Source of the DNA: Clavelina lepadiformis
Lineage: Eukaryota > Chordata > Ascidiacea > Aplousobranchia > Clavelinidae
Assembly: GCF_947623445.1 (NCBI RefSeq)
Contig: NC_135241.1
Coordinates: 3,350,501-3,414,500, forward strand
Reading direction: 5' to 3'
DNA length: 64,000 bases
Made by a program: the position numbers and the translations under genes
Notes under the pieces: generated by a model
What the model was told of the DNA's origin: nothing
The model's input: the letters and a program-made list of their open reading frames with translations, nothing else
The model's database searches: none
In this document: positions 1-10,979 of the stretch, one piece after another
How positions within the stretch are numbered: the first letter of the stretch is position 1
Layout: each line of letters begins with the position of its first letter

Positions 1-270
1 AGGTGTGTGGCATTTGTTCGACATCTGCTCGTTGAATTGCTTGTGCGGAGCCAGTCGGAAGATTGGAAGGATAACTAACTCTGTGTCTACTTCCTCGCGG
101 ACCTTTATCAGTATAATTCGAAGATTTACAGTTTTACCTAATACGTAGTATACTAAGATAAGATCAACACGGCTTTTTGGTTATGTATGTGATTTACGAA
201 TGACAGGAAGTTTTACAACCAGTTTCATGAAAATATATGTCTGAATAAAAGTTAACCTCAATCCTATCAC

Positions 271-1786
271 CTTTTTTGCGGCATATAATTTCATCTATTG
301 AAACACATTCCTTTTCATCCGGTAAGCCTCGTCTTATGTTTACAAGCTGTACAGTGTTCAGCACGCATCTTGCTACTTTCGAGTGGTCGATACTTTCCAT
401 TTGACTGCGCAGCCTGTCTCTTACAGTCATCATCGCAGGTCGCAGGGCTGGTGAGTGGTTCCAGCATTCTCTCATAACGTTTTGAAGCAAAGTTACGATT
501 GTTGCTTCATCTTCTCGGCCTTCTTCACGAAGCTCGGTTAATTTTTCTTGTATCTCAGCCTCATTGAAGCGGATGCCTTCGATAACGCGAAACACCAGTA
601 GGTTAGGCATCACACGAGCCGATTCGGGGTAGCGTCGCACCAACACAATGTATACAATAACACCAAAGCTGTAGACATCCATCGCGGTTGTGACGCGACT
701 TGAATCCGTCGTCAGACGTTCAGGAGCGGCGAATAGAAGTGTGTATTGGTTGCCTTCGTCAGGGTTATCATCATTCGGACCTTGGTTCGATAGAGTATGC
801 ATAGATAACGCGGCACCACCAAAATCGGCAACTTTGCAGTGCAAATCAGAATCCAGGAGGATATTTTGTGGTTTTAGGTCTCCGTGCGCGATCCGTGTAA
901 TTTGAAATAAATTGTGGATGTAAGTGATTGCGTCCGACACTTCATAGCATATTCGTAAAAGAAGGATGACCGATATAGTGTCGATGGTTTTGTTGAAAAG
1001 CAGGTCATGCAAGGAACCGGCCGCCATATACTTTGTAACCATTCCAATCCATCCTTCCCATTCTACCATGCCTTCGACTCGCATAACAAAATCGTGGCTG
1101 GCGAGATGCACCATCTTTATTTCCTTTAAAAACCTAAGAGAACATTTGTGCTTTATTCTGAGTGGTCCAGACCGCCTTTTTACCAGTTTTCCACCACTGA
1201 AGATTAGACCACCTCAACAATTCTCATCGACTTAAAGCCTAGTATCAGCATACTTCTTGCGTGAGGCTTCTATTTCCTGTTGAGATCCTTGTAAGGGTTG
1301 ACACTTCACAGCCAATCTGCCATGCACTCTGTGGTAACCAACAAGTACGGTACCAAAGTTGCCTCGTCCGAGTATGCTATCCTCAGCCTTGCATAGTATT
1401 TCGGATGCTTGAAATTCTTTCACGTCGTCCCGGGCTAGCAGAGCCTGTTGTCGGCAAACATATGACAATTTTATGGTTTGTGATCTTTTTCATGACTTTT
1501 GCAATTGCGATCGTTATCTAATTCGTGTATGCATTAACTCTTTTGAAGTCAAGCAAAGAATTGCACACTCACATAAGGATTGAGTTTTGAGAGATTCGTA
1601 TGTCATAACTCTTTCTCATGTGGGCCTGTACATGGGTACATTTCTTTGCTTGACCACTCTTTTGTTTATGTATAGTTCATGCAAGCCTTTATAAAAGCAG
1701 AAACTTTCAAAGCTTTAAATGGGATAAGAATCGTTAAAAGTTATATGAACTGTATGAGATCGTTTACTCACCTCAGCATCGTTCAT
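271..1786 (-). CDS. K0: kinase-TPR protein, 5' half only (runs off left edge)
   Basis: Exons in transcript order: 1772-1786 (micro-exon MNDAE), 1254-1444 (N-lobe) and 271-1133 (rest of kinase). The linker and TPR exons would lie left of base 1. The predicted protein shows the glycine loop GRGNFGTV, the AVK lysine, HGDLKPQN, ADFGG and APE, so the kinase looks catalytically competent. The exon 2 acceptor and phases match K1 to K4. N-lobe residues (QGSQQEIEA) group this copy with K3, whereas the C-lobe groups it with K1, a mosaic pattern. Bases 1-270 are intron 3. Confidence 0.85.
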
Positions 1787-2603
1787 AACGCCTGTCTCTA
1801 GCTGGCGAGTTGTTCGCTATTATAATCAGTTTATCTAGGCTTAAACTAGAATGTACATAAACATTTATGCCTTGTGCCTCATTTGCCAAACAATGCTTTC
1901 TAATTTTACCGTCATTGTTTTCCAACACCTGACTATAATTGAGTAAATGCTAAACAATATGCGCCACGCATTAGAATTACATGCTTTATATTTGCCGTCT
2001 CATACTTAAAGTTGTTACTGGAAAGCCTTGTACGCAGTTTTATATGCCCTAAGGCAGTAGCTAACATTTTTGGAAATGCTTTGGTGTGCGTCAATTTAGG
2101 TTTAAAGCGTTAGGTAATTTGTTGTTCAACATTAAGGTGTGGTTGTATTTAGAGCGTTGGCACGTTGGCCATAACTTTTATACAAACACTTTGCAAATAA
2201 CTTTTGTTCTATAAAATGCCAAGATATTTTCAATTTTATTGTGGCTGCTTCAATTAGGCTACTTATTATCACGATAAAGCCAATTCCTACAAAATGGGCC
2301 TTGGGGGAAATTTGAAAACAAACTGTCTACAAACACTTTCAATTTATTAATGATACATTTCAGAATTTAAAACAATTGCACAATACCTGTACTTAAGGTT
2401 TCGCATATAGTAGTTTAATTATGGCAGATTGTTTTTTCTGGAAAGTCTTTTTTCCACTGAAGCCTTTAATCTGAAATGAAAATGATGCTCTGTTTCGCCA
2501 CCTACCGGCGATATCGCAATAAACATTAACATTGCTCATTTTCAGTTGTCTGCAACGGAAACAATCGCTTTAGTCAAAACAACCTGTTTTAATTCATCCG
2601 ATA
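1787..2603. other. Spacer between K0 start and S1 stop
   Basis: This 817-bp stretch is repeated nearly unchanged at 10,163-10,979 and 21,032-21,848. It must hold the 3' UTR of the transporter and the 5' flank of the kinase gene. I see no open frame, no RNA gene and no convincing core promoter motif in it. Confidence 0.7.
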
Positions 2604-4210
2604 TCACGTTTTTAAACGTCGTTGCATTACTTTCGTGTTACTTCTCACGAAGTCATGCGGCACTCCGCACCAAGTCCATTTCTGAGCCGATTTTGGCAAA
2701 AATATACACAGCCAGTGACTGAAGAAAGGATGAACAAATCGAGGATCTACGTCTTTACGGCTACGCTGTCCACCTAAATCAGCATTGATTTCATTTTTTT
2801 CAATTTAGAGCACGTAGTACCCTATATCTAGGCCACGCCTCGGCCAGCGTCACAATGCGTAAGAAGAGTTACGTACATTTCTACTGCTAAGAATGAAAAA
2901 AGCAACTTTGTTTACGATGCCAGGGAAATACGTACATGTCACGAAGCTAGTCAGCAACCCCACGACGATCGTGAAGGTAAATCCCCACGCTGAAAGGTAC
3001 CAAAAAGACATCGAGTATATCTCCACCACTGCCGGCACAGTTCCGGTGGTGCTGCTCTGATGAGTTGACATTGCCGTTGAATGTGACGCGAGCGGTGTTG
3101 TTGCGTTGCTGGGCAACGACGTTTCTGTCATTGGGCACATGTCTGTTCGCAATGGAAGAAAGCCTTGAAATTGCTCAATGTACCAACTGTAGTCCAAAGC
3201 ACCGGTAAAAACCCACGCATTCATTGCGACACCGACAAGTAAACCAACAATCGCTCCCTGCGGAAGACAATATTTAGTGGGTAAGTTTTAAAACTTAAGC
3301 TGATCTTCCATTAAGACATGTACTAAAAAGTATAACCATCGAACTTAGCAAAGGTAACACGTAGTAGTTATACCCACCGCAGGATTGGCGCAAGGGAATA
3401 GAATTCCGAGTGTGAATAAGCCTAACATAGGCCCGCCTAGCAAGCCATGAATTGCAAAGGCTGCCTTTAAAAGTCCTTCAAGTCGGGATGTTAGAAATGC
3501 GAATAAGATGCCCAAAATTCCATAGAATACAACAGATCCTAAAACCAAACTTTTAATATCTAGTCTCTGTTCTATAAATTTCCGTGTAAACGTGCAATAG
3601 CGAGCTCTAGCGGTAATAGATTTTGACTTAATTTTGAACACTTACGTAATAGATGGCGCAAGAAAGTTATAAAGTATGTACCTCTTGCTATCCAGGTTGA
3701 CCTTTCTTCACTGAAATCCCACCAAGGAGAAAAAATATCCGTTACTGCGTAATGCGTAAACATCCCCCGGTGTTCCCAGCACTAAGGTGCCCGTTACAAC
3801 ACTTACAGATAATGATAGGCCCACTGGGTAGGGACTGAGTGACCTATAACATAGAAGGGGTAGCCTGTACATGATTGTCAACAGGGTAAGGCATCCTAAA
3901 GGTGTTTTCAATGTAAAAGTTGTAAATTTCTCATGTCAATGTCACAAAAATTGGCCTGCGAATTCGATACGGATGTAATACGCTGTTATTGCGTCACATT
4001 ATTTTTGTCTTGAAAGTGTTTTCCTATTTTGAAACAATGAAAACAATCGACCTACCTTCCACCAATGAGAAATTCATCACGGTCTTCTTTCTTTCTGTCT
4101 TTGTAGAAGTAAAGGCAACCAATCAGCGTTGACACAAGAAACATCAACGCAAAAACAACGTAATCACCAGCAGAAAATGTTCTTCGCGTAAAGTCAGGAG
4201 CAAAATCCAT
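2604..4210 (-). pseudogene. S1: SLC5A8/12-like transporter, disabled by internal deletion
   Basis: The remaining exons are 4056-4210 (start MDFAPDF), a chimeric exon 3682-3843, 3378-3538, 2936-3257 and 2604-2773. The chimeric exon joins the first 93 nt of exon 2 to the last part of exon 10 through a 3-base filler at about 3745. In unit B the missing stretch is about 12,125-14,631 and contains exons 3 to 9. The fusion is out of frame and reaches a stop shortly after (…FSLVGFQ), leaving about 96 residues and at most two membrane segments. Skipping the chimeric exon does not restore phase, because exon 1 ends in phase 2 and exon 11 needs phase 1. The downstream exons stay open, so the loss is young. 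The identical junction in S3 shows one shared event. Confidence 0.9.
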
Positions 4211-5953
4211 TGTGCATTGGAGAAATGTTTCAATCAACTATAACTATACACTAGCTTAACACTTGTGTATAATCTAGCGAGAATAGCTGTTTATATATTT
4301 TTATCTTGACTCCACAAGTTACCATAGTCTTTTCCTGTATAAGCGGTCGATAAACCGGTTGGCAGTTTTTATTGACTTGTTCTATGCCTATGGTAACTTC
4401 TTTAATATTGACTTTCTAGTTTCTAACTTCATGTCGCCAATGCTACTAAATTTTACCTGTTTCCCAAAGCTCCAGCAAGTCAAGTAAACTGTACGCATAA
4501 CGAAATCAAGGCCGAGTGCTCATTCACGCGAAGATTGTCGAGAAAAAGTCATAAACTGAACGTAGTATTAGCAATTCAGCCGCTTTAAATATAAAGTCGC
4601 TATCGATCCAATTCTCTGCAATCTACTGTACAGCCATGCTGATTAAATGCGAACACAATTTGAATACGATGTTTACTTTAGAGATATACGGATACAGCCG
4701 CGCGTTTGTGTGTTGACTGTAATAGCTGAGCTCTAGTTCTAGAATAGTTTCTTCACGTTACCACTAGCCCCATTTATACACCTTTTATGGCTGCTAGCAG
4801 TTCCCCAAATTTTAAGCGTAAAGGTTTGTTGTATTCCGGTCGCTTGCACGCACGGTAAACGTCGGGAAACAGCGATCAGGTCATGCGTGTGCAGCCGCAT
4901 TATTTCGTGCGTAACTCTGCTGTTATGCTTACAAACAGATTTTCAAAAGCAACACCTCAAGTGCGATAGTCAGAAAACCTTTTTGTTTGTCGACTTCAGT
5001 TTTATCTTTTAACTGTTTTTAGTGAATTTGATAAACTTACCTTTATTGTTACTTCTGTTGTTATCACATATTATGCTGTTTGTGGGGTATGCTTGTGATA
5101 AGGATTTTTAGTGTCACAGTTGGCCGAGAAAGGTAAAGGAATACTGCAAAACCTGTGTGTCTTAATTTCTTAAAGAACTTACATTAAAGGTTACGTCCAT
5201 ATTGCATGAGTGCATTGGTGATAAAGTATATTTATTCCAGCAATCACTTTCATGATTACTTTCTTTCATTAGATTCATTCACAGATACGTTATTTACATG
5301 TAAGCTATCGTTTATACACTATTTTCTATTCTTTTTTATGTAGTGAAATGCATAAACTGGTAGTTTATTAATGTTCCATCAAATGCCAATATGAAGGTAA
5401 ACAGCTACTAAAAACGAACGTTTAAAAATTTCTTTCCGTTTCAGAGAACTAATTACAACGGAAATTTACGACACCTTAATACGTGTTATACTGTTGGCTG
5501 CTAAAGTTTCCCAAAATAACTTCCGAAACTCCAGCCAGGTACTGTAAAACGAAGAATTAAAGTTTCGGTGGAATCTTCACCTAAGGCGATACCTGCTGGT
5601 TAGTTCTCTGAAGTCATGCTGGTGCAATATTTATTTAAATGAGTGTAAGGGTTTACCAAGTCTGAATTTATGTAAATTTTAAGTGAATGTAAGTAGGCGA
5701 ATAGAGCAATACATTATGCTGTTATTGCTTGACATCGAGGCATTAAATATATTCGTGCTCACGATAAAGCTCGCAACATATTAGTATGACGTTATGTATA
5801 TAAGATTATATACGTACACACAAGGCATTGAAAACAAGACTAATACAAGGTGAAAATGTGCTCAACAGAACATGATGCAGTCATTTGTTTGGTCGTAACC
5901 ATGCGCTGACAAACAAATGATTTGCTGTAATCACCAAAATTATTATTGGCTTG
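4211..5953. other. Spacer between S1 start and K1 stop
   Basis: This 1.7-kb spacer is repeated in units B and C (15,093-16,850 and 23,459-25,201). It contains the TATA-like box of the transporter (4290-4297) and the 3' UTR of K1. Short open frames here are not conserved between the three copies, so I call no gene. Confidence 0.7.
4290..4297 (-). promoter_or_regulatory. TATA-like box of S1
   Basis: On the minus strand the sequence reads TATATAAA, about 80 bp upstream of the transporter ATG. The same octamer is kept at the same distance in S2 and S3, although S1 and S3 are broken. Function is inferred from sequence and position. Confidence 0.5.
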
Positions 5954-8900
5954 TCATTTACAAATAGTCTGTTTTATTCGGGCAATTGGACTTTTTGATT
6001 TAATAACTTCACGAACCTCTTGTAATTCTCGCCTAGCGGCTTCATACAAGGCTTTCATGCTTTCTTGCTCTTTGGAAACACTTATGGCTTTTTTGTAGTC
6101 CGCTTCTGCGTTTTTGTAATTTTTCAGGGCGTACTTGCACGCGCCAAAAATGTAATGACTTAGCGCTTTAAATGAACAACGAAGATTTTGATCCGTTCCG
6201 AGGTCTAACGGTAAAAGTTTGTAACCTTTTTCAGCCAGTCTTAAACTTTTCTTGTAATCTTCTACCTTCAGACACCAATAGCTAACATCGATCATGCACA
6301 AGCTTTGATACTTGATTCTAATCTCTTCATCTGTTTTCGTGGATTGCTTGATTTTATCAATTGCATCTTCTCCGAAAGCGATTATGTCTCTCGCTAGGTC
6401 ACTAGGCTCATTTTCATCCAGCGAAATGGTAAAAAGTTTTTTAAGGATCTGGAACAAGTCATTAATGTGACAAACTTTATCAGACTTATCCGCGATGAAC
6501 GTGCACAGGTTGAGGCCACATTTGCACAGCGTTGCGGCACATCTTAAATTCTTATGTTGAATTAGTCTTTTTGCGGTCACTGCCACGTAGCCAACTACTT
6601 CCTGGCAAAAGTGCTCCGGTGGTTGGAATTCGGTGGCAATTTTGCAGAGATCTTCGGAAAGTTGTGTCTTATCCCCCTCCAGCTGTAGTAGAATAGCTAA
6701 GCGGAGCATATTTAACTTATTGATTAGACGTGGGTAGCCCGATACGTCACAGGTCTTTAGATACTGGTAGATTTCTTTGCTTTTGTTTTCTTTGAGTTCT
6801 GGAAAGTTTTCGTATAGTCTTGCCAAATCTATGTGAAATGTGTAAGATATAATGGTTGATGAAACGAGGTTTTGACAGATCTCCGAAGTTTTGCATAAAA
6901 CGCCCAGGGCTATACTTATCAGACGCTATTTCAGTCGATTTTACAAATATTTAGCTATATATCGTATCAGCGTGCAAACAGTTTAAAACATTCCACCAAA
7001 TACCAAAAACATGTCGCCATTACCTTCATTATTACAAGCGAGTTGATCATTGCTTACCATTTATTGTCTTGTAAATGCTATTTACTTTCTTTTCTTCACT
7101 TAACGCATTGTCAACTTCGCGGAACGTGTAATGCGACTTAAGGAAATATTCTTCCGCCTGTTCTGGTTTCTTCTCCATCTCGTAAATCGATCCGAGATTG
7201 TTACAGCAAGACCCATAAGCGATAAGCTTCCTACAATTGCTCCCAAATTCTCTCTCCAGTTCCGTTATTGTCTTCTTGTTGAATTCTATCGATCTTGTGA
7301 TGTTGTTGGTGCGGTTATAACAGGCTGCAATGCACTCCCAACACGCCGCTTTCGCTTGCAGAAGCCACTTTTTACTGTCATTCTCATCTGGAAGCATCAG
7401 ACTTAGAAGTTCCTCCGCGTAAGGCATGACGACACTGTTAACGATCAAGTCGGTCGCACTTCCAGACTTGGAAACAAGAGCTTGCATCACCCTTGCGCAT
7501 CTTTCAAAGAAAATAACCCTGGTGGATAATTTGGTCATCTTCACACAAAGGTCTTTTGCGTACTGCATCAATTGCAGGATTGGCAGCAGGATCTGGTCTG
7601 GGTGTTTCTTGTGAACCAATTGAACCACGTTGATTATAGCATGAGCCGTTTTCAGCAATTCATTTTGGGATAGTGATATCGTGCTGACTACCTTGCTCAG
7701 CCTTTCACAAGCTACGGTTGCTTCTGTGCTATTGTCAATGGACTCTTGAACGGAAGTTATATACTGGTGGACCGTTGCGTTTTCTGGCAATAATTGGAAT
7801 AAGTTTAAGCATAGTTATACTTACCGTTTGTTTTGGGTTTAATTTGAAAAATTGTATTTGCATATAAAGTCCGTGTTTCCCAAACGTAGTTTAACAGAAC
7901 CCTCCGCCCAAAACGTTTGGGAACCACTAGCCATAATCTATTGTTTTGATATAACTTGAAACTATTGAACTTGGATTGTTAATTAAAATTTACACCTTTG
8001 TCGTCATCAGTGAAACAATTCTCCAACATTTGCTCGTAATTGTTGGTTTTGTCTACTTCTGCGTTTCGCAAGAGCTCCTGCTTTTCTGAAAACAAATCCC
8101 CAAGCATATACATTGAAATAATTATAGTGGTTTTCGATCACATTGGCCGTCTTTCATTAGGTTCATACGAAGTTCGAAGCAAAAATACCAGAGCCGGAGT
8201 AAATGCAACCATTTTAATTTCAGACTTGTCTAGTAATATTTATGCTCATTCTCAAGGGAGGATAGAGCTAATCTTAAACAACGCGATTATTGCTTATAAT
8301 AATGACAGAACTATACGAAGTTGTTCTGTTGAAACCTGTGTTGGTCAGAGAAGTACTCATTGGTTCCACTGATGAGGTGTGTGGCATTTGTTCGACATCT
8401 GCTCGTTGAATTGCTTGTGCGGAGCCAGTCGGAAGATTGGAAGGATAACTAACTCTGTGTCTACTTCCTCGCGGACCTTTATCAGTATAATTCGAAGATT
8501 TACAGTTTTACCTAATACGTAGTATACTAAGATAAGATCAACACGGCTTTTTGGTTATGTATGTGATTTACGAATGACAGGAAGTTTTACAACCAGTTTC
8601 ATGAAAATATATGTCTGAATAAAAGTTAACCTCAATCCTATCACCTTTTTTGCGGCATATAATTTCATCTATTGAAACACATTCCTTTTCATCCGGTAAG
8701 CCTCGTCTTATGTTTACAAGCTGTAATACAGTGTTCAGCACGCATCTTGCTACTTTCGAGTGGTCGATACTTTCCATTTGACTGCGCAGCCTGTCTCTTA
8801 CAGTCATCATCGCAGGTCGCAGGGCTGGTGAGTGGTTCCAGCATTCTCTCATAACGTTTTGAAGCAAAGTTACGATTGTTGCTTCATCTTCTCGGCCTTC

Positions 8901-10162
8901 TTCACGAAGCTCGGTTAATTTTTCTTGTATCTCAGCCTCATTGAAGCGGATGCCTTCGATAACGCGAAACACCAGTAGGTTAGGCATCACACGAGCCGAT
9001 TCGGGGTAGCGTCGCACCAACACAATGTATACAATAACACCAAAGCTGTAGACATCCATCGCGGTTGTGACGCGACTTGAATCCGTCGTCAGACGTTCAG
9101 GAGCGGCGAATAGAAGTGTGTATTGGTTGCCTTCGTCAGGGTTATCATCATTCGGACCTTGGTTCGATAGAGTATGCATAGATAACGCGGCACCACCAAA
9201 ATCGGCAACTTTGCAGTGCAAATCAGAATCCAGGAGGATATTTTGTGGTTTTAGGTCTCCGTGCGCGATCCGTGTAATTTGAAATAAATTGTGGATGTAA
9301 GTGATTGCGTCCGACACTTCATAGCATATTCGTAAAAGAAGGATGACCGATATAGTGTCGATGGTTTTGTTGAAAAGCAGGTCATGCAAGGAACCGGCCG
9401 CCATATACTTTGTAACCATTCCAATCCATCCTTCCCATTCTACCATGCCTTCGACTCGCATAACAAAATCGTGGCTGGCGAGATGCACCATCTTGATTTC
9501 CTTTAAAAACCTAAGAGAACATTTGTGCATTATTCCGAGTGGTCCAGACCGCCTTTTACCAGTTTTCCACCACCGAAGATTAGACCACCTCAACAATTCT
9601 CATCGACTTATAGCCTAGCATCAGCATACTTCTTGCGTGAGGCGTCTATTTCTTGTTCAGATCCTTGTAAGGGTTGACACTTCACAGCCAATCTGCCATG
9701 CACTCTGTGGTAACCAACAAGTACGGTACCAAAGTTGCCTCGTCCGAGTATGCTATCCTCAGCCTTGCATAGTATTTCGGATGCTTGGAACTCTTTCACG
9801 TCGTCCCGGGCTAGCAGAGCCTGTTGTCGGCAAACATATGACAATTCTATGGTTTGTGATCTTTTTCATGACTTTTGCAATTGCGATCGTTATCTAATTC
9901 GTGTATGCATTAACTCTTTTGAAGTCAAGCAAAGAATTGCACACTCACATAAGGATTGAGTTTTGAGAGATTCATATGTCATAATTCTTTCTCATGTGGG
10001 CCTGTACATGGGTACATTTCTTTGCTTGACCACTCTTTTGTTTATGTATAGCTCATGCAAGCCTTAAAAAAAGCTAAAACTTTCAATGCTTTAAATGAGA
10101 TAAGAATCGTTAAACGTTTTATGATCTGTGTGAGATCGTTTACTCACCTCAGCATCGTTCAT
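5954..10162 (-). CDS. K1: protein kinase-TPR chimera (920 aa)
   Basis: Six exons in transcript order: 10148-10162, 9630-9820, 8645-9510, 7996-8085, 7058-7783, 5954-6828. They total 2,763 nt and every junction keeps phase. The first exon is a 5-codon micro-exon (MNDAE) with a strong donor (GAG/GTGAGT). The kinase domain spans about residues 20-300: glycine loop 31-38, Lys52, the N-lobe Glu in LKEI, a Thr-type gatekeeper region (MVTKYM), HGDLKPQN with Asp154, DFG at 172-174 and APE at 205-207. The Arg of the usual HRD motif is Gly, so this is a non-RD kinase. It is Ser/Thr or TKL-like by overall look, including the KPQN catalytic loop and RPxM near the end. A charged linker (about 358-387) leads to a helical region with TPR-like hairpins, for example NNLGSIYEMEK and YKNAEADYKKAI. 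There is no signal peptide or membrane segment. I do not recognise a named vertebrate orthologue. Confidence 0.88.
7877..7923. repeat. Short perfect inverted repeat in K1 intron 4 (hAT-like relic)
   Basis: An 11-bp inverted repeat (TTCCCAAACGT at 7877-7887 and its complement at 7913-7923) encloses a 25-bp loop. The outer end reads AGTGGTTCCCAAACG on the minus strand, resembling the CAGTGGTTCTCAAAC-type ends of hAT transposons. Corresponding hairpins in K2 (18781-18869) and K3 (27128-27216) have a longer loop. A tiny non-autonomous hAT relic is plausible but unproven. Confidence 0.45.
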
Positions 10163-10979
10163 AACGCCTGTCTTTAGCTGGCAAATTGTTTGCTATTATA
10201 ATCAGTTTATCTAGGCTTAAACTAGAATGTACATAAACATTTATGCCTTGTGCCTCATTTGCCAAACAATGCTTTCTAATTTTACCGTCATTGTTTTCCG
10301 ACACCTGACTATAATTGAGCAAATGCTAAACAATATGCGCCACGCATTAGAATTACATGCTTTATAATTGCCGTCTCATACTTAAAGTTGTTACTGGAAA
10401 GCGTTGTACGCAGTTTTATATGCCCTAAGGCAGTAGCTAACATTTTTGGAAATGCTTTGGTGTGCGTCAATATAGGTTTAAAGCGTTAGGTAATTTGTTG
10501 TTCAACATTAAGGTGTGGTTGTATTTAGAGCGTTGGCACGTTGGCCATAACTTTTATACAAACACTTTGCAAATAACTTTTGTTCTATAAAATGCCAAGA
10601 TATTTTCAATTTTATTGTGGCTGCTTCAATTAGGCTATTTATTATCACGATAAAGCCAATTCCTACAAAATGGGCCTTGGGGGAAATTTGAAAACAAACT
10701 GTCTACAAACACTTTCAATTTATTAATGATACATTTCGGAATTTAAAACAATTGCACAATACCTGTACTTAAGGTTTCGCATATAGTAGTTTAATTATGG
10801 CAGATTGTTTTTTCTGCAAAATCTTTTTTCCACTGAAGCCTTTAATCTGAAATGAAAATGATGCTCTGTTTCGCCACCTACCGGCGATATCGCAATAAAC
10901 ATTAACATTGCTCATTTTCAGTTGTCTGCAACGGAAACAATCGCTTTAGTCAAAACAACCTGTTTTAATTCATCCGATA
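10163..10979. other. Spacer between K1 start and S2 stop
   Basis: This is the unit B counterpart of 1787-2603. It should contain the K1 promoter and the S2 3' UTR. A possible extra 3' transporter exon exists here (acceptor CATTTCAG on the minus strand near 10,853) but is not needed by the S2 model. Nothing else is recognisable. Confidence 0.65.

Larger units (their letters stand above)
1..8374. repeat. Tandem segmental duplication, unit A (8.37 kb)
   Basis: Positions 1-8374 align almost base for base, coding and non-coding alike, with the sequence starting at 8375. The unit holds the 5' half of K0, the deleted transporter S1 and the 3' half of K1. Its boundary is arbitrary: I set it where the window happens to start. 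It is shorter than unit B because it lacks about 2.5 kb inside the transporter gene. Near-identity of introns and spacers points to a recent duplication or ongoing conversion. Confidence 0.95.

Noticed and set aside
690-905. Plus-strand open frames opposite the kinase exons (also at 9067, 9343, 20212, 28513)
   Set aside because: They are exact antisense shadows of the kinase exons and recur only because the exons are duplicated.
1787-2603. Possible operon of transporter and kinase genes on one strand
   Set aside because: Tunicate operons typically have very short intergenic gaps. Here the gaps are 0.8 to 1.7 kb, and a TATA-like box precedes S1 to S3.
10700-10860. Extra 3' exon for S2 after the GVPHDF donor
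   Set aside because: Acceptors exist (TTGCAG, TTTCAG), but neither gives a tail clearly alignable to the other paralogs, and the unspliced frame already ends properly at 10,980.
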